Assembly: GCF_024748695.1 (NCBI RefSeq)
Contig: NZ_CP087176.1
Span: 2,411,501-2,475,500, forward strand
DNA: 64,000 bases
Direction: 5' to 3'
Source: Pseudomonas sp. B21-040
GTDB lineage: Bacteria > Pseudomonadota > Gammaproteobacteria > Pseudomonadales > Pseudomonadaceae
Shown: piece by piece, positions 35,857 to 45,305 of the stretch
How the letters are laid out: every line of letters begins with the position of its first letter
Numbering within the stretch: the first letter of the stretch is position 1
Translations under genes and position numbers: made by a program
Notes under the pieces: generated by a model
The model's database searches: none
Seen by the model: the letters and a program-made list of their open reading frames with translations, nothing else
Told to the model about the DNA's origin: nothing

Positions 35857-36776
35857 ATGTCATCGACATGGAAGGCGTCAGCCAACGCTATGGGCACACC
35901 ACGGTGTTGCATCAGTTGAACCTGAGCCTGGCCGAAGGTGAAGTGCTGGGTTTGTTCGGGCACAACGGTGCCGGCAAGACCACCAGCATGAAACTGGTGC
36001 TGGGCCTGCTGACCGCCAGCGAAGGGCAAGTCCGGGTGTTTGGCCGCTTGCCCAGTGACCCGCACGTTCGACGGCTGCTGGGGTATTTGCCGGAGAACGT
36101 GACCTTTTATCCGCAGATGAGTGGCCTGGAGACCTTGCGCCATTTCGCCCGACTCAAAGGCGCCGCGCCTGCTCAGGTGGACGTGCTGCTGGAGGAAGTC
36201 GGCCTGGCGGGCGCGGCGCATCGCCGGGTCAAGACTTACTCCAAGGGCATGCGCCAACGCCTGGGGCTGGCGCAAGCCTTGCTCGGCGCACCGCGTTTGT
36301 TGCTGCTCGACGAGCCGACGGTCGGCCTCGATCCCATCGCCACTCAAGACCTGTACCGGTTGCTCGACCGCCTGCGCAACCAGGGCACCAGCATCATTCT
36401 CTGTTCCCACGTGTTGCCGGGCGTCGAGGCGCACATCAACCGTGCGGCGATTTTGACCCAGGGGCGTCTGCTGGCGCTGGGCAGTCTGCGCAGCCTGCGC
36501 GAGGAAGCCGGGTTGCCGACGCTGATTCGCGCCAACGGGCTCAAGCACGCCGGGCCTTTGCAGGCATCCTGGAACAATGCCGGGCACGTCACTCAGCGCT
36601 GGGGCGTGGAAGGCCTGGAGGTGGCGGCGCTCAATGGCAACAAACTCGATCTGTTGCGCCAATTGCTCAATGACGACGAGCCGGCGGACGTGGAAATCGA
36701 CCCACCCTCCCTGGAAGACATCTACCGCTTTTACATGGGGCGGGCCGGCACGCGCCCCACTGGAGAGATCGCATGA
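35853..36776 (+). CDS. nosF: NosF, ABC-type ATPase for NosZ maturation
   Basis: A 307-residue ATPase with Walker [11 protein letters not shown], signature [15 protein letters not shown], Walker [14 protein letters not shown] and the H-loop at SIILCSHVL. It pairs with NosY and NosD; the complex exports a sulfur compound used for the CuZ centre. It overlaps nosD and nosY by four bases each, in a tightly coupled operon. Confidence 0.95.
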   Translation: MNVIDMEGVSQRYGHTTVLHQLNLSLAEGEVLGLFGHNGAGKTTSMKLVLGLLTASEGQVRVFGRLPSDPHVRRLLGYLPENVTFYPQMSGLETLRHFARLKGAAPAQVDVLLEEVGLAGAAHRRVKTYSKGMRQRLGLAQALLGAPRLLLLDEPTVGLDPIATQDLYRLLDRLRNQGTSIILCSHVLPGVEAHINRAAILTQGRLLALGSLRSLREEAGLPTLIRANGLKHAGPLQASWNNAGHVTQRWGVEGLEVAALNGNKLDLLRQLLNDDEPADVEIDPPSLEDIYRFYMGRAGTRPTGEIA

Positions 36777-37603
36777 ATCCGATCTGGAACATGGCCCGCA
36801 AAGAGTTCAACGACGGTTTGCGTAACCGCTGGTTGTTGGCGATCAGCCTGTTGTTCGCAGTGTTGGCCACCGGCATCGCCTGGCTGGGCGCCGCGGCTTC
36901 CGGTCAGTTGGGCTTTACCTCGGTGCCGGCGACCATCGCCAGCCTGGCCAGCCTCGCGACGTTCCTGATGCCGCTGATTGCTTTGCTGCTGGCCTATGAC
37001 GCCATCGTCGGTGAGGACGAAAGCGGCACGTTGCTGCTGTTGCTGACCTACCCGCTGGGGCGCGGGCACATCCTGCTGGGCAAGTTTATTGGCCACGGGA
37101 TGATCCTGGCGCTGGCCACGCTGATCGGTTTCGGCTGCGCGATGCTGGCGATCGCTGTCTGCGTGGAGGATGTCGAACTGCAGTTGCTGTTCTGGGCGTT
37201 CGCACGCTTCATGCTGTCGTCGACGCTATTGGGCTGGGGCTTTCTGGGGTTGGCGTATGTGCTGAGCAGCGTGTCGGCCGAAAAATCCACGGCGGCCGGA
37301 CTCGCGCTGGGGGTGTGGTTTTTCTTCGTGCTGGTGTTTGACCTGGCGCTGCTGGCCTTGCTGGTGCTCAGCGAAGGGCATTTCAACCCGCAGGTATTGC
37401 CCTGGTTGCTGCTGCTCAATCCTGCCGACGTCTATCGCTTGATCAATCTTTCCGGTTTTGAAACCGGCGTCAGTACGGCCGGCGTACTGACGCTCGGCAG
37501 TGATCTGCCGATGCCGGGCGCGATGCTCTGGCTGTGTCTGTTGTTGTGGGTAGCGGCGCCGTTGGGTTCGGCCTGGCTGCTGTTCCGTCGACGGGCGACC
37601 TGA
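36773..37603 (+). CDS. nosY: NosY, ABC permease for NosZ maturation
   Basis: A 276-residue protein with six membrane segments (for example [20 protein letters not shown] and [20 protein letters not shown]). [20 protein letters not shown] and [20 protein letters not shown] are typical of NosY. It forms the channel of the NosDFY complex in the inner membrane. The nosF stop overlaps its start. Confidence 0.95.
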   Translation: MNPIWNMARKEFNDGLRNRWLLAISLLFAVLATGIAWLGAAASGQLGFTSVPATIASLASLATFLMPLIALLLAYDAIVGEDESGTLLLLLTYPLGRGHILLGKFIGHGMILALATLIGFGCAMLAIAVCVEDVELQLLFWAFARFMLSSTLLGWGFLGLAYVLSSVSAEKSTAAGLALGVWFFFVLVFDLALLALLVLSEGHFNPQVLPWLLLLNPADVYRLINLSGFETGVSTAGVLTLGSDLPMPGAMLWLCLLLWVAAPLGSAWLLFRRRAT

Positions 37604-37628
37604 ATTCATACCTTTGGAGCACCTGACA

Positions 37629-38153
37629 ATGAAAAACCGTTACTACACGACGTTACGCGCTATGGCGGGCCTGATGGTCTGTCTGCTGCTGACAGCGTGT
37701 GACAAGCCCGCGCAAGCTGCGTACAGCGACCTTCCCAGCGCCTTCCATCCCAGTGATGAATGCCATGTCTGCGGCATGATCATCAACGGGTTCCCGGGGC
37801 CGAAGGGGGAAGTGGTCGAGCCTGGCGGCATCAAGAAATTCTGCTCCACGGCGGAGATGATCGGTTGGTGGTTGCAGCCGGAAAATCATCACGGCGATGC
37901 CCGGTTGTATGTCCACGACATGGGCCGCAGTCCGTGGAACGCACCGGATGATTCCCAACTGATCGATGCCAAGGATGCCTTCTATGTGGTCGGCACCGGG
38001 CTCAAGGGGGCGATGGGCATCGTACTGGCGTCTTTCTCCAGTGAGCAGGCGGCACAGAAACTGGCCACCGAGCAGGGTGGTCGTGTGCTGCGGTTCGGCG
38101 ATATCGATCAGTCGGTGCTTCAGCAACCGGCCATGTCGCACGCGACTCACTGA
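37629..38153 (+). CDS. nosL: NosL, copper-binding lipoprotein
   Basis: A 174-residue lipoprotein (MKNRYYTTLRAMAGLMVCLL, lipobox LLTAC). The copper site is in DECHVCGMIINGFPGPKGEV, and the central part (KKFCSTAEMIGWWLQPEN) is typical of NosL. It delivers Cu(I) to NosZ. The start follows a TTGGAG. It ends the nos operon. Confidence 0.93.
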   Translation: MKNRYYTTLRAMAGLMVCLLLTACDKPAQAAYSDLPSAFHPSDECHVCGMIINGFPGPKGEVVEPGGIKKFCSTAEMIGWWLQPENHHGDARLYVHDMGRSPWNAPDDSQLIDAKDAFYVVGTGLKGAMGIVLASFSSEQAAQKLATEQGGRVLRFGDIDQSVLQQPAMSHATH

Positions 38154-38186
38154 TCGCTCGATTGGCTGCCCGATCTTTTATGAAAT

Positions 38187-38200
38187 CTGATCGCCGTCAA
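38187..38200. promoter_or_regulatory. weak Anr/Dnr-like box before the SDR gene
   Basis: CTGATCGCCGTCAA differs from TTGAT-N4-ATCAA at two bases. It lies 82 bases before the chosen SDR start, with an AATGAT that could serve as -10. Degenerate, so taken as possible only. Confidence 0.4.
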
Positions 38201-38281
38201 GTCGGTCTGTTTGCGCTTGTTCAATGATAGGGGCCCGCAATGTCCCCAGTGCTTGGCATCGACGATGCCCAGGAGAACATG

Positions 38282-39025
38282 ATGCAAACCGAGTTTCAGG
38301 ATCGTTTGGCTGTGATCACCGGCGCCAGCTCCGGGATTGGTCTGGCCCTGTGCGCTGCGCTGTTGCCGCGTGGCGTCAAGGTGCTGGCGATGTCACGTAC
38401 GGCTGGTGATCTGCCGGCCTTGCAGCAGATCTACGGCGAACGTTTGCAATGGAGCGCCGGGGACGTCACGTGCAAGGACGACTTGCGCAATCTGGCGGAG
38501 CACGCTGCGACGCTGGGCCGGATCGATTATCTGGTGCCCAACGCGGGGATCGCCGAAATGGCCGATGGCCTGGACATGCCGGCCTTCCAGCGTCAGTGGG
38601 CAGTCAACGGTGCCGGGGCGTTGAACACCCTGGCGGCGTTGCGCGGGGAGCTGGCGAGCCCGGCTTCGGTGGTGTTTGTCGGCAGCTTCCTGACCGGTTC
38701 GAGCTTTCCCGGCCTGGCCGCCTGCATTGCCAGCAAGGCTGCCTTGGCGGCACAGGCACGCACATTGGCGGTGGAGTTTGCCCGTTTTGATGTGCGCATC
38801 AATCTGGTCTCCCCGGGGCCGACCGCCACCCCGATGTGGGACAACCTGGGCTTGAGCGACGATGAACTCGACGAAGTCGCGGACACCCTCGGCAAACGTA
38901 TGTTGCCCGGGCACTTTCTCGATGCGTCAGCGGTGGCCAACGTGATTATCTTTCAGCTGTCCCAAGGCGCCCGGGGCGTCTACGGTCAGGACTGGACGGT
39001 CGACAACGGGTACACGTTGGGCTAG
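38282..39025 (+). CDS. short-chain dehydrogenase/reductase with catalytic Tyr replaced by Cys
   Basis: From the ATG at 38282 (AGGAG upstream) the protein has 247 residues. The cofactor site is intact: VITGASSGIG and the NAG motif (LVPNAGIAEM). The usual active site Ser and Lys are present (FVGSFLTGSS and ASKAAL), but the position four residues before the Lys, normally Tyr in YxxxK, is Cys (LAACIASK). It may therefore be inactive as a dehydrogenase or use another acid. It stands between nosL and the nir cluster. Its link to denitrification is by position only. Confidence 0.8.
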   Translation: MQTEFQDRLAVITGASSGIGLALCAALLPRGVKVLAMSRTAGDLPALQQIYGERLQWSAGDVTCKDDLRNLAEHAATLGRIDYLVPNAGIAEMADGLDMPAFQRQWAVNGAGALNTLAALRGELASPASVVFVGSFLTGSSFPGLAACIASKAALAAQARTLAVEFARFDVRINLVSPGPTATPMWDNLGLSDDELDEVADTLGKRMLPGHFLDASAVANVIIFQLSQGARGVYGQDWTVDNGYTLG

Positions 39026-39128
39026 AACGTCGAACATATACTTGGGCTTGGTGCTGGTCACTCAAGATCGCTGGAGCGGTTTTTTGATGGTGTACATATC
39101 CGTTGTTGCGGTAACGGCTGCTGGCGGT

Positions 39129-39345
39129 TTCGCTCTTACAGCGAGTCCCTTTTCCAAACGCCGAAAAGGAACCAAAAGGCTTTGCCCCTCCATTCGGTGC
39201 CTCGCCCAGGCTCGGCATGCCCTCACTCCGGCATTGCTCCGGGGGCCCGCCGCCATCGGCCATCCATGGCCGGGGGCGGCTACCGCGGCATCCTTGCCGC
39301 GGTGCCCCCTACGCAACGCCTGCGTTCGGCCTCTGGGAAAGGGGC
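39129..39345 (+). repeat. repeated intergenic element, left arm of an inverted pair
   Basis: Begins with GCTCTTACAGCGAGTCCC and contains the core GGCCCGCCGCCATCGGCC, then CATCCATGGCCGGGGGCGG. The same core occurs inverted in the right arm at 39530-39745, with about 100 nearly identical bases. Such elements recur in fluorescent pseudomonads and are sometimes mis-annotated as small proteins; the frames here have no ribosome sites. Confidence 0.7.
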
Positions 39346-39529
39346 AACAGATCACGATCAAGATCAAAAACACGCAGCCTCGCCAAGGCTCGACAGCTGC
39401 TACGGAGGGTGGGAACAATCAACAGCTTTGAGAGCAGGTTCGCCCAACAATGTATCGGCGCACGACTTTGCTTTTCACCACTCAACAGGCCGAGCGTTAG
39501 CTCGCCTGCAGCTTTTGATGTTGACGCAC

Positions 39530-39745
39530 CGCCCCCTCGAGAGGCCGAGTGGAGGTTCTGCGCAGTGGGCAACCCGGCATGGATGCCGGGTTAGCCGCCC
39601 CCGGCCATGGATGGCCGATGGCGGCGGGCCCACGGAGCAGGACCGGAGCGAGGGCATGCCGAGCCTAAGCGAGGCACCGAACGAAAGGGGCAAATGCGCT
39701 TTGGTTACTTTGGCGCTCTTCCAAAGTGACCCGCCGTAAGGGCGG
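39530..39745 (-). repeat. repeated intergenic element, right arm of the inverted pair
   Basis: Inverted copy of the left arm, read from 39745 backwards. It starts CGCCCTTACGGCGGGTCAC and keeps the same core GGCCCGCCGCCATCGGCC. Arms differ by small substitutions, about 10 percent in the core. The middle (39346-39529) is unrelated between the arms and has no gene I can support. Confidence 0.7.
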
Positions 39746-39782
39746 AACCATTAGTGGCCGTTATCGCAAAAACGGATATACA

Positions 39783-39821
39783 CCCAAACCCAAACCCAAA
39801 CCCAAACCCAAACCCAAACCC
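39783..39821. repeat. hexanucleotide tandem repeat (CCCAAA, six and a half copies)
   Basis: Six perfect CCCAAA units plus CCC run directly into the nirN stop codon (39821-39823 complement). It lies 3' of nirN, so length changes would alter only the region after its stop. Confidence 0.9.
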
Positions 39822-41326
39822 TAATGCGAAGTCCCCTCGGCAAACTCGATTTTATTGCCGACGTTGTACTTGCCGGACGGCTTGTTCATCGGCAGGCGTT
39901 TGATCTCCTCGAGGGTATTGCTGTCGTAAACAATCAGCGCTCCATCGGTGGCCCAGATGCTCAGCAGCAAGTAGCGGCCATCACGGGTGAACTCGACGTG
40001 GGCGGCAGTCTTGCCGGGCATCGGGCGCAAGGTATGGGCAATTTCCAGGGTCTGCTTGTCGATCAGGTGAATAGCATCGTTGTCAGGCCCGAAGAACACG
40101 TCGGACCAGGCATAGCGTGAGTTGACATGACTGCGCATGAAGAAACCCGGTCCCAGGGTCGGAATTTCCTTGATCAGTTTCCAGGTCTTGAAGTCGATGA
40201 CCGAGATCAGCCCTTTGCTGATGTTCGGCGTGGCAAACACCCACTGACCGTTGCGTTTCCAGTAGGTCCCGGACCCCAGGTGGGGCATGCCCGGCAGTGC
40301 GATGTCGGTGACGATCCTGCCAGTGTCGAGGTCGATCACTTGACCGCCCCCGGCCTTGCGCGACGTGGCCAGCAATTGCTTGTAGTCCGGTGAAAAGGAA
40401 AAGTCATCCAGTACATCCTCGGCCGGGATTCGCCGTGGTTCGAAGTCTGGTGTGCCGGCGCAAGACAACTCCCACACCTCCTTCACGTCCTTGAGCGCCA
40501 CGATAAAACTGTCCCGTGGCGGGGCGGTATAGACCGCACTGACCCGTGATGCGCTGCCGTCCTGGCCGATGGCCGGCAGGGTTTTGACCAGCGACAGATC
40601 GCGGGCATCGAGCACCACCAGGTTGCCCGGCAGATAATTGCCGACCAGCACCCATCGACCGTCCTTGCTCACCGCCAGGTTGCGGGTGTTGAGCCCGACG
40701 CGGACCTCGGCGATCAGTTTCAGGTTATGCAGGTCGTACAGGCTGACCCAGCCATCACGCGAAGCGACGTAGACAAAACGCCCATCCGGCGAAAATTTCG
40801 GCCCGCCGTGCACGGCAAAGTGTGAAGCAAACCGCGCCAGTACTTCAAAGCGATCGCCGTCGAGGATATTGATGTGGTGATCGCCGGCTTCCACCACCAC
40901 AAACAGATTCAGTGGGTCGGCATGATGTTGGGGCCTGTCGGGCAGTGTGCTGAGGTCAGCGAGTACCGTGTGGCTGCCGCGAATGTCGTCGTTGCTCCAG
41001 GTGGGCGCGGTGGCGGGCGGTTGCTGAAGGTAGTTCGCCAGCGCATCGATCTGCGCCGGGTTGAGCACGTTGGCAAACCCGGCCATCTGGCTGGCGGGGC
41101 GACCGTCGCGGATCACGTTGCGGATTTCGTCGGGTTTGATCCGGCTCAGACTCTCCGGTAGCAACGCCGGCCCCGTCGCGCCGAAACGGTTGGCGCCATG
41201 ACAGCCCTGGCAATGCTGTTGGTAGTGGTCGGCGGCCTGTTCCAATGTCCCCCCGACGGGCGGCAGCGCGGCGCCTGCGTAAGCTGCGCCTGCCCACAAC
41301 AACGGGACAAACACCGCGCGCCTCAT
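39821..41326 (-). CDS. nirN: NirN, dihydro-heme d1 dehydrogenase (cytochrome c plus d1-type propeller)
   Basis: A 501-residue protein with signal peptide [19 protein letters not shown], a cytochrome c domain ([11 protein letters not shown], with a late Met ligand region) and a C-terminal eight-bladed propeller related to that of NirS ([50 protein letters not shown]). In the periplasm it carries out the last dehydrogenation of heme d1 and hands it to NirS. It is the last gene of the nir cluster and overlaps nirE by four bases. The stop lies in the CCCAAA repeat. Confidence 0.93.
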   Translation of the reverse strand: MRRAVFVPLLWAGAAYAGAALPPVGGTLEQAADHYQQHCQGCHGANRFGATGPALLPESLSRIKPDEIRNVIRDGRPASQMAGFANVLNPAQIDALANYLQQPPATAPTWSNDDIRGSHTVLADLSTLPDRPQHHADPLNLFVVVEAGDHHINILDGDRFEVLARFASHFAVHGGPKFSPDGRFVYVASRDGWVSLYDLHNLKLIAEVRVGLNTRNLAVSKDGRWVLVGNYLPGNLVVLDARDLSLVKTLPAIGQDGSASRVSAVYTAPPRDSFIVALKDVKEVWELSCAGTPDFEPRRIPAEDVLDDFSFSPDYKQLLATSRKAGGGQVIDLDTGRIVTDIALPGMPHLGSGTYWKRNGQWVFATPNISKGLISVIDFKTWKLIKEIPTLGPGFFMRSHVNSRYAWSDVFFGPDNDAIHLIDKQTLEIAHTLRPMPGKTAAHVEFTRDGRYLLLSIWATDGALIVYDSNTLEEIKRLPMNKPSGKYNVGNKIEFAEGTSH

Positions 41327-42162
41327 ACCGTCACCCTGGCATGGCGTTTCAGCGCTTGAGCGGGGTAAAAACGCGCCGGATAGTCCCGTCGTTGGGTGGC
41401 GAACAAGTCGACGACCTGGCCAATGACGGTCAAAGTCGGAACACCCGGCGGGCAGTCCAGTGCCAGCGTCGGCAAGTGTTTCAGCACGCCTCGCGCGACA
41501 TGCTGGTCGGGCCGCGTGCCATTGCTGATCAGCGCCGCCGGTGTGTCCGCCGCCAGCCCGGCGTCAATCAAGCGCTCAGCGATAATCCCGAGGTTCGATA
41601 ACCCCATGTAAAACACCAAGGTCTGGCTGGTATCGGCCAGGTCGTGCCAGGGCAATATCAACTCGCCGTCGTGTTGCAGGTGGCCGGTGATGAACCGACA
41701 GGAGTTGACCAGGTTGCGGTGGGTCAGCGGGATGCCGGCGTAAGCGCTGCACCCGGACGCGGCGGTAATGCCCGGGACTACCTGGCAGTCAATGTTGCGT
41801 TGCAACAGATACTCCAGCTCCTCGGCACCGCGACCAAAAATGAACGGGTCACCCCCCTTCAGCCGCGCCACGCGCAGCCCTTGATCGGCGAGGTCGGCGA
41901 GCAGTTCGTTGATCTGGTCCTGGGGCAGGCTGTGGCAACCGCTGGCCTTGCCGACGTAATGCCGGGCGCAGTCGAGGGGGATCAGCGTCAGCAGTTCGGG
42001 GCTGATCAGGCGGTCATAGACGACGGCGTCGGCCTGCATCAACAGGCTCCAGGCGCGCAAGGTCAGCAGGCGGGGATCGCCGGGACCCGCGCCGACCAGG
42101 GCCACTTCGCCCGGTCTGAAGGTGGACTCAAGTGCAGCCGGTAAAACAATCGAGGGGTGCAT
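41323..42162 (-). CDS. nirE: NirE, uroporphyrinogen-III C-methyltransferase
   Basis: A 279-residue protein from the ATG at 42162, which has AAGGA seven bases upstream; the longer frame overlaps the end of nirJ and is unlikely. It shows the SUMT motifs [48 protein letters not shown] and [19 protein letters not shown]. It makes precorrin-2, the first intermediate of heme d1. The C-terminus [14 protein letters not shown] overlaps nirN. Confidence 0.93.
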   Translation of the reverse strand: MHPSIVLPAALESTFRPGEVALVGAGPGDPRLLTLRAWSLLMQADAVVYDRLISPELLTLIPLDCARHYVGKASGCHSLPQDQINELLADLADQGLRVARLKGGDPFIFGRGAEELEYLLQRNIDCQVVPGITAASGCSAYAGIPLTHRNLVNSCRFITGHLQHDGELILPWHDLADTSQTLVFYMGLSNLGIIAERLIDAGLAADTPAALISNGTRPDQHVARGVLKHLPTLALDCPPGVPTLTVIGQVVDLFATQRRDYPARFYPAQALKRHARVTV

Positions 42163-42214
42163 GGGACGTCCTTGGTTCTTCATCAGGTTGGCCGGGGCTG
42201 GCCAGGCGGATGCT

Positions 42215-43393
42215 TCAGTGCATGACGCAAGGGATTGTCGATAAGGGCGGCACACCGATTTCTTCGTCGCTGAGGTGGCAACCGGGGTCCTGGCCCCAGA
42301 GATCGCCTTCGGCCCAGGCGCGAGTGCGGGTGTTGCCGTTGCAGATGTCCAGCCAGCGGCATTGGCCGCAGCGGCCACCGACGGCGCGCGGATGCTCGCG
42401 CAGTTGCTGCAATAAGGCGTCCGGGCGGTCCAGCCAGAGGGTGCGAAATGGCGTGTGCCGCACGTTGCCTACCGAGTGCTGCCACCAATAAGTGTCCGGG
42501 TGGACGTCGCCGGTGTTGTCGATATTGGCGATGCCGCTGCCCGAAGCGTTGCCGCCCCAGGCGCGGAGCATGCGTTCCAGGCGCGAGGCGTGCTCGGGCA
42601 GGTGAAGGCTCACCCACTGCAGCAGCAGAATCGCGTCGGCGTCGTTGTTGCCACTGACAAAGTCGCTGTCGCGGCCCTGCGCGATATCGTCCCAGGCCTG
42701 TTCGAAGATCAACGTCATCGCCTCACGGCTCATCTGTTGCCGGGCGTCGAGCGTGCGACTGCGTTTGCCGCGACCGCTGTAGTTGAGGTGCGACAGGTAA
42801 AACTTCTGCACGTCGTACTCACGCATCAGCGTCAGCAGCTGAGGCAGTTGCCCATGGTTTTCCTGGGTGAGCGTGGTGCGCAAGCCAACACGAATACCCT
42901 GTTCGCGACAGAGCCGGATCGCGTGCATGGAACGGGCAAAACTGCCCTTGAGTTGGCGGAAGGCGTCATGGGTGGCTTGCAGGCCATCGATGCTGATACC
43001 GACATAGTCGAACTGCGCCGCGTGGATCTGCCCGATGTTGTGCTCAGTAATCAGCGTGCCGTTGGTGGACAACGCCACAAAGAACCCCTTGGCGCGGGCG
43101 TAGGCGCTGAGCACAAACAGGTCGTCGCGCAACAGGGGCTCACCGCCAGACAGAATCAGCACCTTCACGCCGGCGTCGTGCAGGTCGTCGATCACCGTGA
43201 GTGCGGCCGGGGTATCCAGTTCATCGCGAAAGACACTGTCAGCGGACGTGGCGTAACAGTGTTTGCAGGTCAGGTTGCAACGCCTGAGCAGATTCCAGAT
43301 CACCACGGGTGGCCGTTGGCTGCCCGATGCGCCGGTTTTGGGGGCGGGCGCCTGGCCGGCCAGTGCGCGAAGGTATTGGCTGATCCTTAACAT
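42215..43393 (-). CDS. nirJ: NirJ, radical-SAM enzyme of heme d1 synthesis
   Basis: A 392-residue protein with the radical-SAM motif [17 protein letters not shown] (CxxxCxxC), [18 protein letters not shown] and a C-terminal SPASM-like cysteine cluster ([20 protein letters not shown]). It replaces the propionate side chains of didecarboxysiroheme by oxo groups. The start [14 protein letters not shown] matches other NirJ proteins. Located between nirE and nirH. Confidence 0.94.
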   Translation of the reverse strand: MLRISQYLRALAGQAPAPKTGASGSQRPPVVIWNLLRRCNLTCKHCYATSADSVFRDELDTPAALTVIDDLHDAGVKVLILSGGEPLLRDDLFVLSAYARAKGFFVALSTNGTLITEHNIGQIHAAQFDYVGISIDGLQATHDAFRQLKGSFARSMHAIRLCREQGIRVGLRTTLTQENHGQLPQLLTLMREYDVQKFYLSHLNYSGRGKRSRTLDARQQMSREAMTLIFEQAWDDIAQGRDSDFVSGNNDADAILLLQWVSLHLPEHASRLERMLRAWGGNASGSGIANIDNTGDVHPDTYWWQHSVGNVRHTPFRTLWLDRPDALLQQLREHPRAVGGRCGQCRWLDICNGNTRTRAWAEGDLWGQDPGCHLSDEEIGVPPLSTIPCVMH

Positions 43394-43419
43394 GCAACTC
43401 TCCTTGAGTCGGCGCGTGT

Positions 43420-43923
43420 TCAGTGCGAAGCGGGTGGCAGGCGCAGACCGGTTTTTTTCAGGATTCGGCTGCTCACTAACATCTCGTCGGCGGCGCAGGC
43501 ATCACCCAGCAAGTAGCGCAGGTGCTCGCGGTAGCTGTCGATTTCCTCACTGCTGCGACCGTGCACCATGGCAAACAGGTTGTAGCGCCACGCGGTGCGG
43601 CGCGGGCGTCGATAACAATGGCTGACGAAGGGTTGCGCACCGATCAGCGCGCCGAGGCGGGGCATGTCTGCATCACGCACATCCCACACCGTCATGCCGT
43701 TGTGGCGGTAGCCCAGGCGATAGTGATTGGGGACGGCGGCGATGCGGCGGATGGCACCCTCTGCCTGTAATCGCTTGAGCAAGTCCAGGGTGGACTCGAT
43801 GCTGAGGTCGAGCTGTTCGGCGAGCCAGGCCCAAGGGTCATCCAGCAGCGGCAAGCCGGCCTGGGTCAGCTCGATCAAGCGGTGAGCCAGGGTGTCTTCA
43901 GACCGGGAAATACAGACCGACAT
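43420..43923 (-). CDS. nirH: NirH, siroheme decarboxylase subunit (Lrp/AsnC fold)
   Basis: A 167-residue protein with an Lrp-like helix-turn-helix region (LDLSIESTLDLLKRLQAEGAI) and an AsnC ligand domain (RRTAWRYNLFAMVHGRSSEE). Like its relatives NirD, NirL and NirG it is not a DNA-binding regulator but part of the complex that removes two acetate carboxyls from siroheme. It overlaps nirG by 26 bases. The tail RILKKTGLRLPPASH is typical. Confidence 0.9.
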   Translation of the reverse strand: MSVCISRSEDTLAHRLIELTQAGLPLLDDPWAWLAEQLDLSIESTLDLLKRLQAEGAIRRIAAVPNHYRLGYRHNGMTVWDVRDADMPRLGALIGAQPFVSHCYRRPRRTAWRYNLFAMVHGRSSEEIDSYREHLRYLLGDACAADEMLVSSRILKKTGLRLPPASH

Positions 43924-44341
43924 GGTAGGTCTCCTCTTTGGGCAGGTTGAGCAGCGACAGGCCGGTCAGGGTTTCGATGTGATGCAGGGTGTCGCTCAGT
44001 CGTTGTTGCGTGGCGCAACCGAGCACGAACCACATGTTCCAGGGGTGTTCGCGTCGATAGTTGTGCGCCACTTCAGGCAGGCCCTGTAGTTGTTCCGCGA
44101 CGTCTTCGAAACGTTCTTCCGGCACCGTCAGGGCCGCGAGGGTGAACGCGCCGCCCAAGCGCTCGATGTCGAACATCGGGCCGAAGCGCGTGAGCACGCC
44201 GTCTTCCAGCAAAAGGTGGAGGCGATCGAGCAATTCGTCGCTGCTGCTCTCCAGTTCCTCGGCCAGTACTTTCCAGGGTTGGCGCACCAGCGGCAGGCCC
44301 AGTTGCAAGCGATTGATCAGTCGACGGTCGAGGTCATCCAC
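43898..44341 (-). CDS. nirG: NirG, siroheme decarboxylase subunit
   Basis: The start is taken at the GTG at 44341 (VDDLDRRLINRLQLGLPLVR) with AGGAG nine bases upstream; the longer frame begins at a TTG without a ribosome site. The 147-residue protein has an Lrp-type domain (LLDRLHLLLEDGVLTRFG) and the motif NYRREHPWNMWFVLGCATQQ shared by NirD and NirG. It works with NirDLH. Overlaps nirL by eight bases. Confidence 0.9.
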   Translation of the reverse strand: MDDLDRRLINRLQLGLPLVRQPWKVLAEELESSSDELLDRLHLLLEDGVLTRFGPMFDIERLGGAFTLAALTVPEERFEDVAEQLQGLPEVAHNYRREHPWNMWFVLGCATQQRLSDTLHHIETLTGLSLLNLPKEETYHVGLYFPV

Positions 44342-44849
44342 GGGGGGGAACTCCTGTTGGCAGTGGGGCAAAGCGCCCGCCGCATTGTTTGAAGGCGTGG
44401 GTGCTGAACAGCAATTCGTGGGGCAGGTCGTCCAGCAAATGCTCCTTCAGCAGCGCCTGAATCTGCGCCTCGACCTGATCCCGTTGACGCCCGTGAACCA
44501 TGCAGAACAGGTTGTAGTGCCATTGCGGCAAGCGTCGTGGTCGCTGATAGCAGAGGGTGATGCCGGGCGCCCGGCCCAGGCGCTGGCCGACTTCGTCGAT
44601 CAACGCGTCCGGAACATCCAGCACCAGCATGGCGTTGGCGGTAAAACCCAGTGCGCGGTGGTTGAGCACCAGGCCGATGCGCCGGAACAGCCCTTGTTCG
44701 TGCCACTGATGCATTTGCGCGAGCACCTGGTTTTCGTCGGCGTTTATCCGTTCGGCGAGGGACTGATAGGGGCGCGGTACTCGCGGCAGGCCGCCTTCCA
44801 GGTGTCGACGCAGGGCCAGTGCCTGTTTAGCGTTCAATCCGGGTTGCAT
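44334..44849 (-). CDS. nirL: NirL, siroheme decarboxylase subunit
   Basis: A 171-residue Lrp/AsnC-fold protein (SLAERINADENQVLAQMHQW, YQRPRRLPQWHYNLFCMVHG, ending FKQCGGRFAPLPTGVPPRG). The motif YNLFCMVHG is shared with NirH. It is thought to pair with NirD or NirG in the decarboxylation of siroheme. Overlaps the end of nirD by 16 bases. Confidence 0.9.
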   Translation of the reverse strand: MQPGLNAKQALALRRHLEGGLPRVPRPYQSLAERINADENQVLAQMHQWHEQGLFRRIGLVLNHRALGFTANAMLVLDVPDALIDEVGQRLGRAPGITLCYQRPRRLPQWHYNLFCMVHGRQRDQVEAQIQALLKEHLLDDLPHELLFSTHAFKQCGGRFAPLPTGVPPRG

Positions 44850-45304
44850 GGGCTTTCTCCCAGGGCAAAACCGAGGTCAATGCGGTAGGCAGTCAACATC
44901 GGCAGGTCCAGTGGTGTGAGACCGGTATCGTTCTCCAGCTCTTCGAGCACTCGCTCAATGTGCTGGCGATCGGGACCGGTCAACACAAACCACAGGTTGT
45001 AGTGATGCTCGCGCGCGTAGTTGTGATTGACCTCGGGGTATTGGCTGACGCGTTCGGCGACCTGATGCAGGCGCTCGGGAGGCACGGCGAGGGCGGCGAG
45101 GGTGCTGGCCCCGGCGCGGCTGTGTTCAAACACCGGGCCAACGCGCGACAAGGCGCCGGCCAATTGCAGGCGATGCAGACAGGCCATCACTTGCGGCTCG
45201 CTGCAACCCAGGATCCGGGCCATCTCTTGATAGGGTTCCGCGCACAGCGGCATGCGGTGCTGGAAGCGGTCGATCAACTGGCGGCTGAGCAGGTCGAGGT
45301 TCAT
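44834..45304 (-). CDS. nirD: NirD, siroheme decarboxylase subunit
   Basis: A 156-residue Lrp/AsnC-fold protein starting MNLDLLSRQLIDRFQHRMPL, with an N-terminal HTH-like part (ILGCSEPQVMACLHRLQLAG) and NYAREHHYNLWFVLTGPDRQ. First of the four genes nirDLGH, which lie in one overlapping run and encode the decarboxylase set. Its start is two bases after the nirF stop. Confidence 0.9.
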   Translation of the reverse strand: MNLDLLSRQLIDRFQHRMPLCAEPYQEMARILGCSEPQVMACLHRLQLAGALSRVGPVFEHSRAGASTLAALAVPPERLHQVAERVSQYPEVNHNYAREHHYNLWFVLTGPDRQHIERVLEELENDTGLTPLDLPMLTAYRIDLGFALGESPCNPD

Positions 45305-45305
45305 T

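Noticed and set aside
39182-39739. Open frames of up to 185 codons across the inverted repeat element
   Set aside because: They lie in GC-rich repeat arms, lack ribosome sites, and encode low-quality Arg/Pro-rich sequence in several frames at once; typical spurious translations.
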